The position numbers and the translations under genes are program-made. Shown here piece after piece: positions 9,847 to 18,553 of a DNA stretch of 64,000 nucleotides (within the stretch, counting starts at the first letter, position 1; each line of letters opens with the position of its first letter). The notes beneath the pieces are model-generated. The model made no database searches and was not told the DNA's origin. It saw only the letters and a list, made by a program, of their open reading frames with translations. The DNA is from Methylumidiphilus sp963753955 (GTDB lineage: Bacteria > Pseudomonadota > Gammaproteobacteria > Methylococcales > Methylococcaceae), in contig CAVWEM010000008.1 of NCBI GenBank assembly GCA_963753955.1, positions 124,001-188,000 of the forward strand, read 5' to 3'.

Positions 9847-11001
9847 ATGCCCATCAAATTATGCGTGATCACCACGCACCCGATCCAGTACATCGTGCCG
9901 TGGTTTCGCGCACTGGCCCAAGACCCGGAATTGAGCTTAGAGGTGGTTTTTTTTCGGGAACCGGATGCCAAGCAGCAGGGCGCAGGGTTTGGCCAGGCGT
10001 TCCAGTGGGATGTGCCATTGCGCCAAGATTACACCAGCAACGTCATGGGCGTTGCCGCCGGGATGCCGGCATTGCCCCGGCTGTTGCGCAAGCTGTGGCG
10101 GGCGCTTGTCGATGGCAGGCCGGACGCGGTGTTGATCACGGGCTGGAACGAGCCTGGCCTGATCGCCGCCTACCCGCTGGCGCGTTTGTTGGGCCTGCCC
10201 ATCATCGTGCGCGGCGAGTCCAACGCGTTGCGCTCAAGGCCCTGGTGGATAACGCGCCTGCATCGGATGCTGTTAGGCCTGGTTTCTGCCGCGGTGGTGA
10301 TCGGAAAAGCCAACCGCCAATTCTATCTAAACAACGGCATGGCTGAGGAGCGTTTGTTCCCAGGTGCCTATTTCGTGGAATCCGAGCGCATGTTGGCCAT
10401 GGCGGAGAAAAACCTGGGGGAGCGATCTTCGCTACGCACCCATGCCGGCTACACGGACGATGATTTTGTGTTTTGCTTTGTCGGCAAGCATATACCTTTC
10501 AAGCGTCCCCTGTTGTTGGTGGAGGCAGCGGCTTTGGTGCGGCGTAAAGGCTGGCCGGCCAAGCTGCTGTTCGCCGGTTCCGGAGAACTGACCGAGGCAC
10601 TTAAACAACGTGCGGCTGAATTGGACGTGCCCGCGCATTTCACCGGCTTCCTGAACCAATCGGAGCTTTGGAAAGCCTATATCCCTGCCGATGCGTTTGT
10701 GCTGCCTTCGACGGACAACGAAACCTGGGGCTTGGTCACCAACGAGGCCATGCTGTTCGCGCTGCCGGCGATAGTGAGCGACCAGGTTGGTTGCGCCCCC
10801 GACTTGGTTAGCGACGGCGAGACGGGCTATGTTTTTTCCGGTGGGGCCGAAGGCTTGGCAGAGGCCATGGAAAAGTTGCTAAAAGACCCTGTCCGCGCAC
10901 ACGGAATGGGGATGCGGGCCCGCCAGCGAGTCCTTGGGCAGTACTCGATGCCGGTTGCGACAGAAGGCTTGAAGGCGGCGTTGAAGGCAGTCTGCGCATG
11001 A
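9847..11001 (+). CDS. Glycosyltransferase family 4 (GT-B)
   Basis: The 384-residue product begins at ATG 9847 (MPIKLCVITTHPIQYIVPW), two bases after the preceding stop. The frame is open upstream, but that is antiphase reading of the previous gene. The C-terminal domain carries FCFVGKHIPFKRPLLL and the donor motif DNETWGLVTNEAMLFALP. The enzyme is a retaining GT4 and follows another GT4 with tight spacing, so the two probably act in sequence on the same lipid-linked glycan. Confidence 0.88.
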   Translation: MPIKLCVITTHPIQYIVPWFRALAQDPELSLEVVFFREPDAKQQGAGFGQAFQWDVPLRQDYTSNVMGVAAGMPALPRLLRKLWRALVDGRPDAVLITGWNEPGLIAAYPLARLLGLPIIVRGESNALRSRPWWITRLHRMLLGLVSAAVVIGKANRQFYLNNGMAEERLFPGAYFVESERMLAMAEKNLGERSSLRTHAGYTDDDFVFCFVGKHIPFKRPLLLVEAAALVRRKGWPAKLLFAGSGELTEALKQRAAELDVPAHFTGFLNQSELWKAYIPADAFVLPSTDNETWGLVTNEAMLFALPAIVSDQVGCAPDLVSDGETGYVFSGGAEGLAEAMEKLLKDPVRAHGMGMRARQRVLGQYSMPVATEGLKAALKAVCA

Positions 11002-11105
11002 AATCTGTGAGTGCCATCTTCTTGGTCTCCGCAACGGCAGGCGGCTTTTGGTGGAACGCGGGAGCATCCGTCGGCGTTTTTAGTGGAATGTTAGTATGCG
11101 AATAA
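10998..11105 (+). CDS. Possible 35-residue coupling peptide
   Basis: A short frame starts with ATGA over the stop of the upstream GT4 gene and ends 10 bases into the next GT4 gene, which starts at 11096. It encodes about 35 hydrophobic and small residues (start MKSVSAIFLVSATAGG). Its only argument is position: it bridges an otherwise 94-base gap and overlaps both neighbours, as a coupling leader would. It could equally be chance or a remnant of a deleted gene. Confidence 0.2.
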   Translation: MKSVSAIFLVSATAGGFWWNAGASVGVFSGMLVCE

Positions 11106-12250
11106 TTCAGATCGTTCCCGCCATCACTGAAGAAGCAAGCGGTCTGTCTTATTCAGTCGTGCGCCTATGCGAATCACTTAAGTCGCAAAATCTGGATGTG
11201 ACACTGGCCGTGTTGGATTGGGCGCCGATGCCATCGCCACCTTCTTTCCTGAAAACCTTTCCGTTAGGCTACGGGCCTAAACGGCTTGGACGGTCGCCAG
11301 CGATGAGGCTGTGGCTGGATGGGCAGGCGCAGTCTAAAAGTGCCGACATTTTGCATAACCACGGCATGTGGCAGATGAATGCCGTCTATCCAGGGTGGGC
11401 CGCAAGAAAAAGCGGCACACCCCTTGTGGTTTCACCCCGAGGGACACTTTCCGAATGGGCCATGCGACACGGCTCGCCCGTGAAAAAGCTGTTCTGGCCC
11501 ATGCTTCAGCGGCCTGCCTTAGAGTGCGCCGCCTGTTTCCATGCCACGGCAGAGTCGGAATATGAAGATATCCGCCGCTTGGGCTTCAGGCAGCCGGTGA
11601 CCATTATCCCCAATGGCGTTGACATCCCGTGCCTGGCCCCAAAAAAACCGGGCAGATCCCGCACACTGCTATTCCTCGGGCGTCTTCATTCCAAAAAAGG
11701 GCTGGATATGTTGTTGCCTGCTTGGCAGGCGGTGCAGAACCGCTTTCGCGAGTGGCGGATAGTCATTGCAGGAAGCGATGTGGACTATTATGGGAAAAGC
11801 GGGTATCTGGAAGAGATGCGTCTGCTGGCGCAAAAGCTCGGCTTAGAGCGCGTTGAGTTTGTTGGCAATCTGTACGGCACCGAAAAAACACAGGCTTATC
11901 GTGACGCGGATATTTTTGTCTTGCCCACTTATTCTGAGAATTTTGGCATGACAGTGGCGGAAGCCCTCGCGGCGGGAACTCCCGCCATCGTCAGCAAGGG
12001 AGCGCCGTGGGAGGGGCTGGCGACGCGGCAGGCGGGTTGGTGGATCGACATTGGCATTGGCCCGCTGGTGGCTTGCCTGGAAGATGCGCTGGGTCGATCC
12101 CCGGATAACTTGGAACAAATGGGCTTACGCGGGCGTGGCTGGATGGAAGCCGAGTTTTCGTGGGCGCATTTCGGTGCGCAGATGGCGGAGACCTACCGTT
12201 GGTTGTTGGACAAATCCTTGCCTGTTCCAGATTGGGTACGGGTGGATTGA
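11096..12250 (+). CDS. Glycosyltransferase family 4 (GT-B)
   Basis: A 384-residue GT4 enzyme. The N-terminus MRIIQIVPAITEEASGLSYS fits the strand and loop of the acceptor domain. The donor domain shows TLLFLGRLHSKKGLDMLL and then FVLPTYSENFGMTVAEALAAG, followed by GAPWEGL. The last motif is typical of a subgroup of WcaI/WbuB-like transferases acting on EPS and O-antigen repeats. It is followed 6 bases later by the aldo/keto reductase. Confidence 0.88.
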   Translation: MRIIQIVPAITEEASGLSYSVVRLCESLKSQNLDVTLAVLDWAPMPSPPSFLKTFPLGYGPKRLGRSPAMRLWLDGQAQSKSADILHNHGMWQMNAVYPGWAARKSGTPLVVSPRGTLSEWAMRHGSPVKKLFWPMLQRPALECAACFHATAESEYEDIRRLGFRQPVTIIPNGVDIPCLAPKKPGRSRTLLFLGRLHSKKGLDMLLPAWQAVQNRFREWRIVIAGSDVDYYGKSGYLEEMRLLAQKLGLERVEFVGNLYGTEKTQAYRDADIFVLPTYSENFGMTVAEALAAGTPAIVSKGAPWEGLATRQAGWWIDIGIGPLVACLEDALGRSPDNLEQMGLRGRGWMEAEFSWAHFGAQMAETYRWLLDKSLPVPDWVRVD

Positions 12251-12256
12251 CCTCTG

Positions 12257-13057
12257 ATGCAATATTCAACCATCGAAAATACCGACATCCGTGTGCCGCG
12301 GATTTCATTTGGCACCGCGTCCTTGCATCATCTGTTCGGCGCGGGGCAGCGCCAGCGCCTCCTTGAGGCGGCGGCGGCGGCGGGCATCAGCCACTTCGAC
12401 ACTTCGCCCTATTATGGCTATGGCTTGGCCGAGTCCGATCTTGGCAATTTCATGCGCGGGCGGCGCGGTCTTTTCACGGTAACGACTAAGGTTGGGCTTT
12501 ACCCGCCTGGCGGGGCGGCACATGGGGCGCTCGGCGTGTGGGTGCGCAAGGCGGCGGGGAAAATCCATCCCCGGTTGTCCGCGCCGGAAGTGGATTGGCG
12601 TGTCGGACGCGCCGCCGCCAGCCTCAATGCCAGCCTCAAGCGGCTTAAGACCGATTATGTGGATTTCCTATTTTTGCATGAGCCGGATATCGGCCTGCTG
12701 AATGCGGACGAGTTTCTGGGCTGGCTGGAGGCCGAGCGGTCAAGCGGAAAGATCCGCCATTGGGGCTTGGCCGGGTTGCCGGCATTGCTGGAACCTTGGT
12801 TGCGGAACCGCCACCCGTTGGCCTTGGTTTTGCAGACCAAAGATGACTTGGTCGGCAAGACGGCGGATTTCGTGCTGGACGGCGGGCGCAAACTCCAATT
12901 CACCTATGGATATTTATCCTCTCGACCGGCCGGCAGTCCAGGCGAAGCCGCAGCCGACGTGATCTGCGACGCCTTGCTGCGCAACACACAGGGGTCGGTT
13001 TTGGTCTCGACACGCAGCCCGGAGCGGATAGGGCAACTGGCAAGGCTTGCGCAATGA
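12257..13057 (+). CDS. Aldo/keto reductase
   Basis: The 266-residue product is a TIM-barrel NAD(P)H-dependent oxidoreductase. The catalytic Asp and Tyr appear in HFDTSPYYGYGLAES, the Lys in TVTTKVG, and the His in FLFLHEPDI. It is shorter than many family members, since the C-terminal cofactor-clamp loops are brief. It overlaps the GMC oxidoreductase gene by ATGA (13054), so the two are probably made together and may work as a reductase/oxidase pair on a sugar or alcohol intermediate. The substrate is unknown. Confidence 0.85.
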   Translation: MQYSTIENTDIRVPRISFGTASLHHLFGAGQRQRLLEAAAAAGISHFDTSPYYGYGLAESDLGNFMRGRRGLFTVTTKVGLYPPGGAAHGALGVWVRKAAGKIHPRLSAPEVDWRVGRAAASLNASLKRLKTDYVDFLFLHEPDIGLLNADEFLGWLEAERSSGKIRHWGLAGLPALLEPWLRNRHPLALVLQTKDDLVGKTADFVLDGGRKLQFTYGYLSSRPAGSPGEAAADVICDALLRNTQGSVLVSTRSPERIGQLARLAQ

Positions 13058-14619
13058 AGGGCGTCGAGCGTGTGGACTTGGCCGCTTGCGGCGAGGCCGT
13101 CCTGGTCAAGCAATGCGATGTCTGCATTGTGGGCGCGGGCGCGGCGGGCATTTATTTGGCGGTAGCCTTGGCCTCGCGGGGCGTGGATGTCGTCTTGCTG
13201 GAGGCCGGGGGCCCCCGAAGCGAAGACGCGGCAGCCATCGGCTTCGCCGCGCAATTTGATGCCGAAGTGTATCCGGGGGCGACGGCGGGCCGTTTTTTTG
13301 GTTTAGGCGGATCGACCTCACGTTGGGGTGGGCTGCTGATACCGCATACCCGGCTTGATGCGCGGGAAACGACGGAGGCCGGTGCCGATGCTTGGCCGCA
13401 CATTGTGCGGACAGTCGCCGACAAGACCACGCCAGTGCTGAATACGCTAGGCTGGCGGGGCGAGGCTGGCTTCACTGCGTTCGCGCAGAGCCATCTCGGC
13501 CAAAGTGGCGAAGCTTTAGGCCAAGCCGGGCTGGATGTCGCCGCCGGGCTTTTTCTGCCGTTCCGGAAAAAAAACTTCGTCAGCCTGCTCGGCAAAAAGT
13601 CTGGCAATGGCTCTCGCCTCAGGATTGTCTATAACGCGATGGCCAATGGCTGGCAGACAGAACCGGATGCGGAAACCGCAGGCATTCGGCAGGCGCAGGC
13701 AGTTTCGCACAACGGCAAGCGGCTGGACGCGGCGGCGCGGCACTTTGTCATTGCCGCTGGCGCGATTGAATCCGCCCGGATTTTGCTGGAATTGGACCAA
13801 TCATCGCCCCGGCCCGTGATTCGCGAGGGTGCGGCCATCGGCTGCTACCTGGCAGATCACCTTTCCTTGGCTATCGCCGATGTGGCAACGGACAGTGTCG
13901 CAACCGCCATCCGCTGCTTCGCCCCGCGCTTCGCCAACGGCTGGATGCGTAGTTTCCGCTTTCTGGAAGCGAACCCCCCGGCGGACGCCCCCCGCGCCTT
14001 CGCGCATTTCATTTTCGACAACAAAAACCCAGGGTTCGCCTTGGCAAAAGAAGCGCTGGGCGCTTTGCAAGGGCGGCGCTGGCCGGAACTGTCGGCGGCG
14101 GATGTGGCCTCTGGCCTAGGCGGTTTGGCTCGGCTCGGCTACCAGCGCTATGCCCACACCCAGTTATACATACCGCCCGACACCGCAACGCATCTGCAAC
14201 TGGATATTGAGCAGGTTCCTGTGCGGGAAAACCGGATCCAATTGGGCGATGGCTTGGATCGATATGGACGGCGCATCGTCCGCATTCATTGGCGCATTAG
14301 CGAGCGCGACACTGAAAATATCCGGCTGACCGCACAACGGTTTTTGGAAAAATGGTCCGGTGGAAACGCATTTTTGCCTGCGTTGTCGCCACAGTTTGAC
14401 GGCTGCAATGCCAAGAAACCGCATGATGCCTACCATCCGGTGGGGACCTGCCGCATGGGAAAAGACAGCGAGGCGGTGGTCGATAAGGATTTGAAGGTGC
14501 ATGGCCTGCGCAATCTTTGGGTAGTCAGCACGGGTGTTTTGCCCAGCGCCGGGACTGCCAATCCGACATTTACGATGCTGTGTCTAGCCGAAAGGCTGGC
14601 GGAACAGCTTGTCCAATAA
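13054..14619 (+). CDS. GMC family FAD-dependent oxidoreductase
   Basis: The 521-residue protein has a Rossmann FAD motif VGAGAAGIYLA near residue 28 and an FGLGGSTSRWGG segment, as in GMC oxidases. The C-terminal GMC domain has HPVGTCRMG near residue 460 (the active-site His region) and TANPTFTMLCLAERLA. GMC enzymes oxidise alcohols or sugars with FAD. Inside an EPS locus this could convert a sugar hydroxyl to a keto or aldehyde group. No signal peptide is seen, so it is likely cytoplasmic. Coupled to the aldo/keto reductase upstream. Confidence 0.86.
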   Translation: MKGVERVDLAACGEAVLVKQCDVCIVGAGAAGIYLAVALASRGVDVVLLEAGGPRSEDAAAIGFAAQFDAEVYPGATAGRFFGLGGSTSRWGGLLIPHTRLDARETTEAGADAWPHIVRTVADKTTPVLNTLGWRGEAGFTAFAQSHLGQSGEALGQAGLDVAAGLFLPFRKKNFVSLLGKKSGNGSRLRIVYNAMANGWQTEPDAETAGIRQAQAVSHNGKRLDAAARHFVIAAGAIESARILLELDQSSPRPVIREGAAIGCYLADHLSLAIADVATDSVATAIRCFAPRFANGWMRSFRFLEANPPADAPRAFAHFIFDNKNPGFALAKEALGALQGRRWPELSAADVASGLGGLARLGYQRYAHTQLYIPPDTATHLQLDIEQVPVRENRIQLGDGLDRYGRRIVRIHWRISERDTENIRLTAQRFLEKWSGGNAFLPALSPQFDGCNAKKPHDAYHPVGTCRMGKDSEAVVDKDLKVHGLRNLWVVSTGVLPSAGTANPTFTMLCLAERLAEQLVQ

Positions 14620-14749
14620 ACCTGCTAGTTTTGGCAAGCCCCTTCCACAAGATACAGCCGCTTCGGATAGTTGAGAGTGCGGAATGAGAAAATGCCGCAG
14701 GCGATAGCGAATTTGAAGAATATATTATTGGCAAAAAAAGGGGTTATTG

Positions 14750-15541
14750 ATGGGCTTTATTGACAATATCACGGTGCTGATACTTACCTATAACGAAGCG
14801 CCTAATATTGGCCGTACTTTGGATGCGCTCACTGGCTTCTCTGATATCGTTGTCCTCGATAGCGGCAGCAATGACGGTACGCCGGAAATTGTGGCCCGCT
14901 ATCCCAATGCGCGTGTCGTGTCGCGGCCTTTTGACAGCCATGCCGTGCAGTGGAACTATGGCCTTACCCAGTGTGGAATTATGCGTGACTGGGTGTTGGC
15001 TTTGGATGCAGACTATGTATTGTCACAGGCTTTGGTCAAGGAAATTTCTTCGTTAGCCCCTGACAAAAATGTAGGCGGGTATCGGATTTCGTTTCATTAT
15101 TGTGTGTATGGACACCGTCTGTCCGGCACTCTATACACACCGGTTTTGGCATTGTATCGCCGCCAGAACGCCCATTACATCCAGGATGGCCATACCCAGC
15201 GCGCCATTGTGGCCGGTGACATCCACCCGCTAAACGAGCGAATCGAACACGACGACCGCAAGGCTTTGGATCGATGGTTGGCGTCACAGGCGAAATATGC
15301 AGCGCTGGAGGCAAACTCGCTGCTTTCCACTCCTTGGGAAACCCTTAATGTAAAGAAAAAACTGCGCCTGCTCATTGTGATAGCCCCTTGGCTTGTGCCT
15401 TTGTATTACTTGACAGTGTGCAGGGGCTTTTTGGATGGCTGGCCCGGCCTTCTCTATGCCTTCCAGCGTGGGGTGGCCGAGGCCATTTTGTCTATCCAAC
15501 TGCTTGATCTAAAGGTCAAATCCAGACTATCCGGAACTTAA
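14750..15541 (+). CDS. Glycosyltransferase family 2
   Basis: A 263-residue GT2 of the WaaE/KdtX-like type. The N-terminus has TVLILTYNEAPNIGRTLDAL, then IVVLDSGSNDGT and WVLALDADYVLS with a DxD-like metal site. The ATG at 14750 is preferred to the in-frame TTG one codon earlier, because AAGGGG lies 6 bases upstream. The C-terminus contains a hydrophobic helix (IVIAPWLVPLYYL) that may anchor it to the inner membrane. The asparagine synthase gene starts 2 bases after its stop. Confidence 0.85.
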   Translation: MGFIDNITVLILTYNEAPNIGRTLDALTGFSDIVVLDSGSNDGTPEIVARYPNARVVSRPFDSHAVQWNYGLTQCGIMRDWVLALDADYVLSQALVKEISSLAPDKNVGGYRISFHYCVYGHRLSGTLYTPVLALYRRQNAHYIQDGHTQRAIVAGDIHPLNERIEHDDRKALDRWLASQAKYAALEANSLLSTPWETLNVKKKLRLLIVIAPWLVPLYYLTVCRGFLDGWPGLLYAFQRGVAEAILSIQLLDLKVKSRLSGT

Positions 15542-15543
15542 AA

Positions 15544-17481
15544 ATGTGCGGCATCGCAGGGTATGTCGGCGGCTTCCTGCCGGACTTAGTGCAAAACATG
15601 AACTCGGCCCAAGCCCATCGCGGCCCGGACGGGCAGGGCGTTTTCGAGGCTCCGGCGGCAGGCATCGCGCTCGGCCATGTCCGCCTGTCCATCCTCGACC
15701 TTAGCTTGGCGGCGGCCCAGCCGATGCATGCCCCGGACGGGCGCGGCGTATTGGTCTACAACGGCGAGATCTACAACTTCCAGGAACTGCGCCAGGATCT
15801 GGTCGCCCGTGGCCACACGTTCCATTCCAGCGGCGACACCGAAGTTTTGCTGCGCGGCCTGCTTGAATACGGTGCCGGGTTCATTGCCCGGCTCAATGGC
15901 ATTTTCGCCTTCGCCTGGTGGGATGCCCGCAGCCGCGAACTGTTGCTGGTCCGCGACCCCTTGGGCGTCAAGCCGCTTTACTATGCCGAACCCGTCCCCG
16001 GCCGGTTGCTGTTCGCCAGCGAAATCAAAGCCCTGCTGCGACACCCCCAACTTTCCCGCGAACCCGATTTCATCGCGCTGCAGCAACATCTCGCCTATTG
16101 CCACGCAGCCGGCCAGCGCACCGCCTTCCAGGCCGTCAAGCGCCTGCCGCCTGGCTGCTGGCTGCGTTGGCGGGCGGGCCAGCCGTTCGCTATCCAACGC
16201 TATTGGCAGATGCCGTTCGGCCAGGAGACGCTCCAGGATCGCCAAAGTGCGCTCGCCGATCTGCGCCAGCAACTGCAAGACGCCACCCGGAGGCAAATGG
16301 TGGCCGATGTGCCGGTCGGCATGTTCCTGAGCGGCGGGCTGGATAGCAGCCTGATCACCACCCTGGCTACGCGGGATGCCGGCGCAGGCTTTGATTGCTT
16401 CACCGTCGCCTACCCCCGCGCCGACAACCAGCTTGACTCCGCAGCCGAAGACTTGCCACATGCCCGCGCCTTGGCCCAGCGTCTTGGATTGCCGTTGCAC
16501 GAGATTGACTTGCAACCCCAAGTCGCCGATCTCTGGCCTAAGCTGATCGGCCATCTCGACGAACCGCTGGCCGATCCCGCCGCCATCGCCTGCTATTTGA
16601 TCTGCCAACTGGCCCGCGAACACGGCATCAAGGTCTTGCTGTCCGGGCAGGGCGCGGACGAGTTGTTCTGCGGCTATCCGCGCTATCGGGTGCTACATGC
16701 CACAGCGGGTTTGGATCGCTGGCCACTCGCGTCGCGCCGTATGATCGCTAGTCTGGCGAGCCGCCTTCCCGGTGCCAAAGAAGGCCGGTTAGGCGCACAG
16801 ATCCGGCGGGTGCGGCGGGTTCTGGTAGAACTCGCGGAACCCGCCGCCATCCGCTTTCTCAACCTCTGCGCCAGCACTCCACAGGCTGAAATCAGCCGGA
16901 TCTGGTCGCCGATGGTGCGCGATGCGCTGCACGCCGAGAGCTTCCGCGACGACGACTTGCGCCACATCGCCACGACCGGGCTGGGTGGCCTATCCGCCTT
17001 GCAGGAGCGTGACCTCGCCATCTACCTGCCCAACCACAATCTCAATTACACCGACAAGATGAGCATGGCGGCCGGTGTCGAGGCGCGTGTGCCGTTGCTG
17101 GATATGCAATTGGTCAACACGGTGGCCCGCTATCCCTACGCATGGCTGTTGGGGCGGGAGACCAAGGTGCTGTTGCGCGAAGCGGCGCGGGGCATTGTCC
17201 CGGATACGATTATCGACCGGCCCAAGGCCGGTTTCGGCGCGCCTTACCGCAAATGGCTGCGCTACGATCTCGCCGACCTGTGGCATGAGTTGACCTCGGA
17301 ATCTGCCGTCAAGGCGCGGGGCTGGTTCGACCATCAAGCCCTGCAAGAGGCCCGCGCCCGCAGCCAAGCGGGCCAGGATGATTTGTACATGCTGCAATGG
17401 GCGGTGCTGACCATGGAGTTGTGGGCCAGGCGATTTATCGATGAACCGGCTGGCGGAGCTAATTCATGCAATAAGGATTAG
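15544..17481 (+). CDS. asnB: Asparagine synthase (glutamine-hydrolysing), AsnB-like
   Basis: The 645-residue product begins MCGIAGYVGG, so Cys2 is the class II glutaminase nucleophile. The C-terminal synthetase domain has the PP-loop FLSGGLDSSL near residue 263 and SGQGADELFCGYPRY further on. It would make an amide from a carboxylate using glutamine and ATP. In EPS and O-antigen clusters such paralogues often amidate uronic acids or other glycan carboxylates rather than making free asparagine; that assignment here is inference from context. Both catalytic domains look intact. Confidence 0.88.
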   Translation: MCGIAGYVGGFLPDLVQNMNSAQAHRGPDGQGVFEAPAAGIALGHVRLSILDLSLAAAQPMHAPDGRGVLVYNGEIYNFQELRQDLVARGHTFHSSGDTEVLLRGLLEYGAGFIARLNGIFAFAWWDARSRELLLVRDPLGVKPLYYAEPVPGRLLFASEIKALLRHPQLSREPDFIALQQHLAYCHAAGQRTAFQAVKRLPPGCWLRWRAGQPFAIQRYWQMPFGQETLQDRQSALADLRQQLQDATRRQMVADVPVGMFLSGGLDSSLITTLATRDAGAGFDCFTVAYPRADNQLDSAAEDLPHARALAQRLGLPLHEIDLQPQVADLWPKLIGHLDEPLADPAAIACYLICQLAREHGIKVLLSGQGADELFCGYPRYRVLHATAGLDRWPLASRRMIASLASRLPGAKEGRLGAQIRRVRRVLVELAEPAAIRFLNLCASTPQAEISRIWSPMVRDALHAESFRDDDLRHIATTGLGGLSALQERDLAIYLPNHNLNYTDKMSMAAGVEARVPLLDMQLVNTVARYPYAWLLGRETKVLLREAARGIVPDTIIDRPKAGFGAPYRKWLRYDLADLWHELTSESAVKARGWFDHQALQEARARSQAGQDDLYMLQWAVLTMELWARRFIDEPAGGANSCNKD

Positions 17482-17811
17482 GGTTCGGTCGCGAAGATTC
17501 GGCATTGACTCCCGGCCAGCGAAGCCTGATGTGCGGCGACTCGTCGTCGATGTGTCGGAACCCGGACTGCATGTCCGGGAGCAGGGCTTGCCTGTCAATC
17601 GATGCGCGGTTGACCCCTCATGACGGCGCGTCATGTGTAGGCATCGACCGGTGATGCTCACGGGGCGGGTGTCGGGGCTTTGGGTGGCGTGGGTTTGCTT
17701 CGTCGGACGAAGCGCCGGCCCGGGTCGTCGAGGCTGTCTTCGAGCGCCAGTGTTGATGTTATCGATCAAGAATGGCAGCGTTTCGGCCAATAGGGCAAAG
17801 GCATTCTTGAA
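17482..17811. other. Intergenic stretch, 330 bp, no recognised gene
   Basis: The stretch lies between the asparagine synthase stop and the HicB stop on the other strand. Open frames exist on both strands but are rich in Arg, Pro and Thr and resemble nothing I recognise. No ribosome site precedes them. It may be the decayed edge of the inserted HicAB cassette. Confidence 0.4.
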
Positions 17812-18138
17812 TCATCGCGCATTCCCCAGCACGTCCGCCGCCCATTGGTTCAGGCTCTTGCCGTGCGCCTCGGCCATCAGCGCGGCATGGGCATGGACTT
17901 CGGGCGGAACCCGCAGCATCAGCTTGCCGGAATAGGGTTTTTCGGGCGATTTCCCGGCTTTTTCGCAAGCCTCAAGGTAGTCGTCCACTGCTTCCTCGAA
18001 GGTCAGGCGCAAATCGGCCACATTGTCGGCATGGAACCCCACGATGTCTTTGATCCCGAGCAACCGGCCTACCAGGATATTATCGCGGCCATCAAACTCA
18101 ATACGGGCCGTGTAGCCCTTGTAGGTTAAAGTGTTCAT
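17812..18138 (-). CDS. hicB: HicB family antitoxin
   Basis: The 108-residue protein has the HicB layout: an N-terminal partial RNase-H-like domain (YKGYTARIEFD then DNILVGRLLGI and FEEAVDDYLEACE) and a C-terminal ribbon-helix-helix segment (KLMLRVPPEVHAHAAL then GKSLNQWAADVL). HicB binds and neutralises HicA and represses the operon through its DNA-binding domain. Its start overlaps the HicA stop by 4 bases. It runs opposite to the EPS genes and is likely a transferred cassette. Confidence 0.88.
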   Translation of the reverse strand: MNTLTYKGYTARIEFDGRDNILVGRLLGIKDIVGFHADNVADLRLTFEEAVDDYLEACEKAGKSPEKPYSGKLMLRVPPEVHAHAALMAEAHGKSLNQWAADVLGNAR

Positions 18139-18389
18139 GGTTTCACTCCAATGGCGATGAGAAAGTCCCGCGCCTGCTCGACTTGGTATGGCTTGGCTCC
18201 TTTGGCCGGATGCGGACGGTGAAAGACCACGATCCTGCCGTTGAACTCGAAACGCACACGCGAACCGCGCCCTTCAATAAGCCGGCAACCCAGCGCGATC
18301 AATAGCGCCTCGATCCGCGCCCATTCGAGCGTGGCCGTAGTCGGCCTGGCGAAGATGTTCTGTAAGGCTTTGGCATGTTTGGCTTTCAT
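18135..18389 (-). CDS. hicA: HicA family mRNA interferase toxin
   Basis: I start the gene at ATG 18389, giving 84 residues; the frame stays open to 18422, but a perfect palindrome lies over that extension. The protein has the small HicA dsRBD-like fold, with GCRLIEGRGSRVRFEF followed by FHRPHPAKGAKPYQV and a C-terminal ARDFLIAIGV helix. The catalytic His seen in many HicA proteins (GSH) is replaced by Arg here (GSR); this variant occurs in a related subgroup, so loss of activity cannot be assumed. Partner antitoxin is directly downstream. Confidence 0.8.
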   Translation of the reverse strand: MKAKHAKALQNIFARPTTATLEWARIEALLIALGCRLIEGRGSRVRFEFNGRIVVFHRPHPAKGAKPYQVEQARDFLIAIGVKP

Positions 18390-18398
18390 TGGCGAACA

Positions 18399-18419
18399 CG
18401 CTATCATGAATTGATAGCG
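18399..18419 (-). promoter_or_regulatory. Probable HicAB operator palindrome
   Basis: A perfect inverted repeat, CGCTATCA-N5-TGATAGCG, lies 10 bases upstream of the chosen hicA start. HicB proteins with ribbon-helix-helix domains autorepress from such palindromes, so this is a likely operator. The role is inferred from position and symmetry. Confidence 0.6.
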
Positions 18420-18553
18420 CAAGTCGAGTCTGGATGAAGAAAAGTACTCAGGGGCATCCCATTACCCACAGATTGGAAGGGTTCAATAAAATCAATGCTT
18501 CTTTGCTTGGCCACCGCCATCAATTCGATAAACCAAACCTGCCGGGAGTGCCA

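Noticed and set aside
15586..16623. Minus-strand open frame (345 codons) inside the asparagine synthase gene
   Set aside because: No recognisable domain; the + strand gene has full catalytic motifs over the same span.
17464..17790. Minus-strand frame of about 108 codons between asparagine synthase and HicB
   Set aside because: No ribosome site, Thr/Arg/Pro-rich, no similarity to known families.
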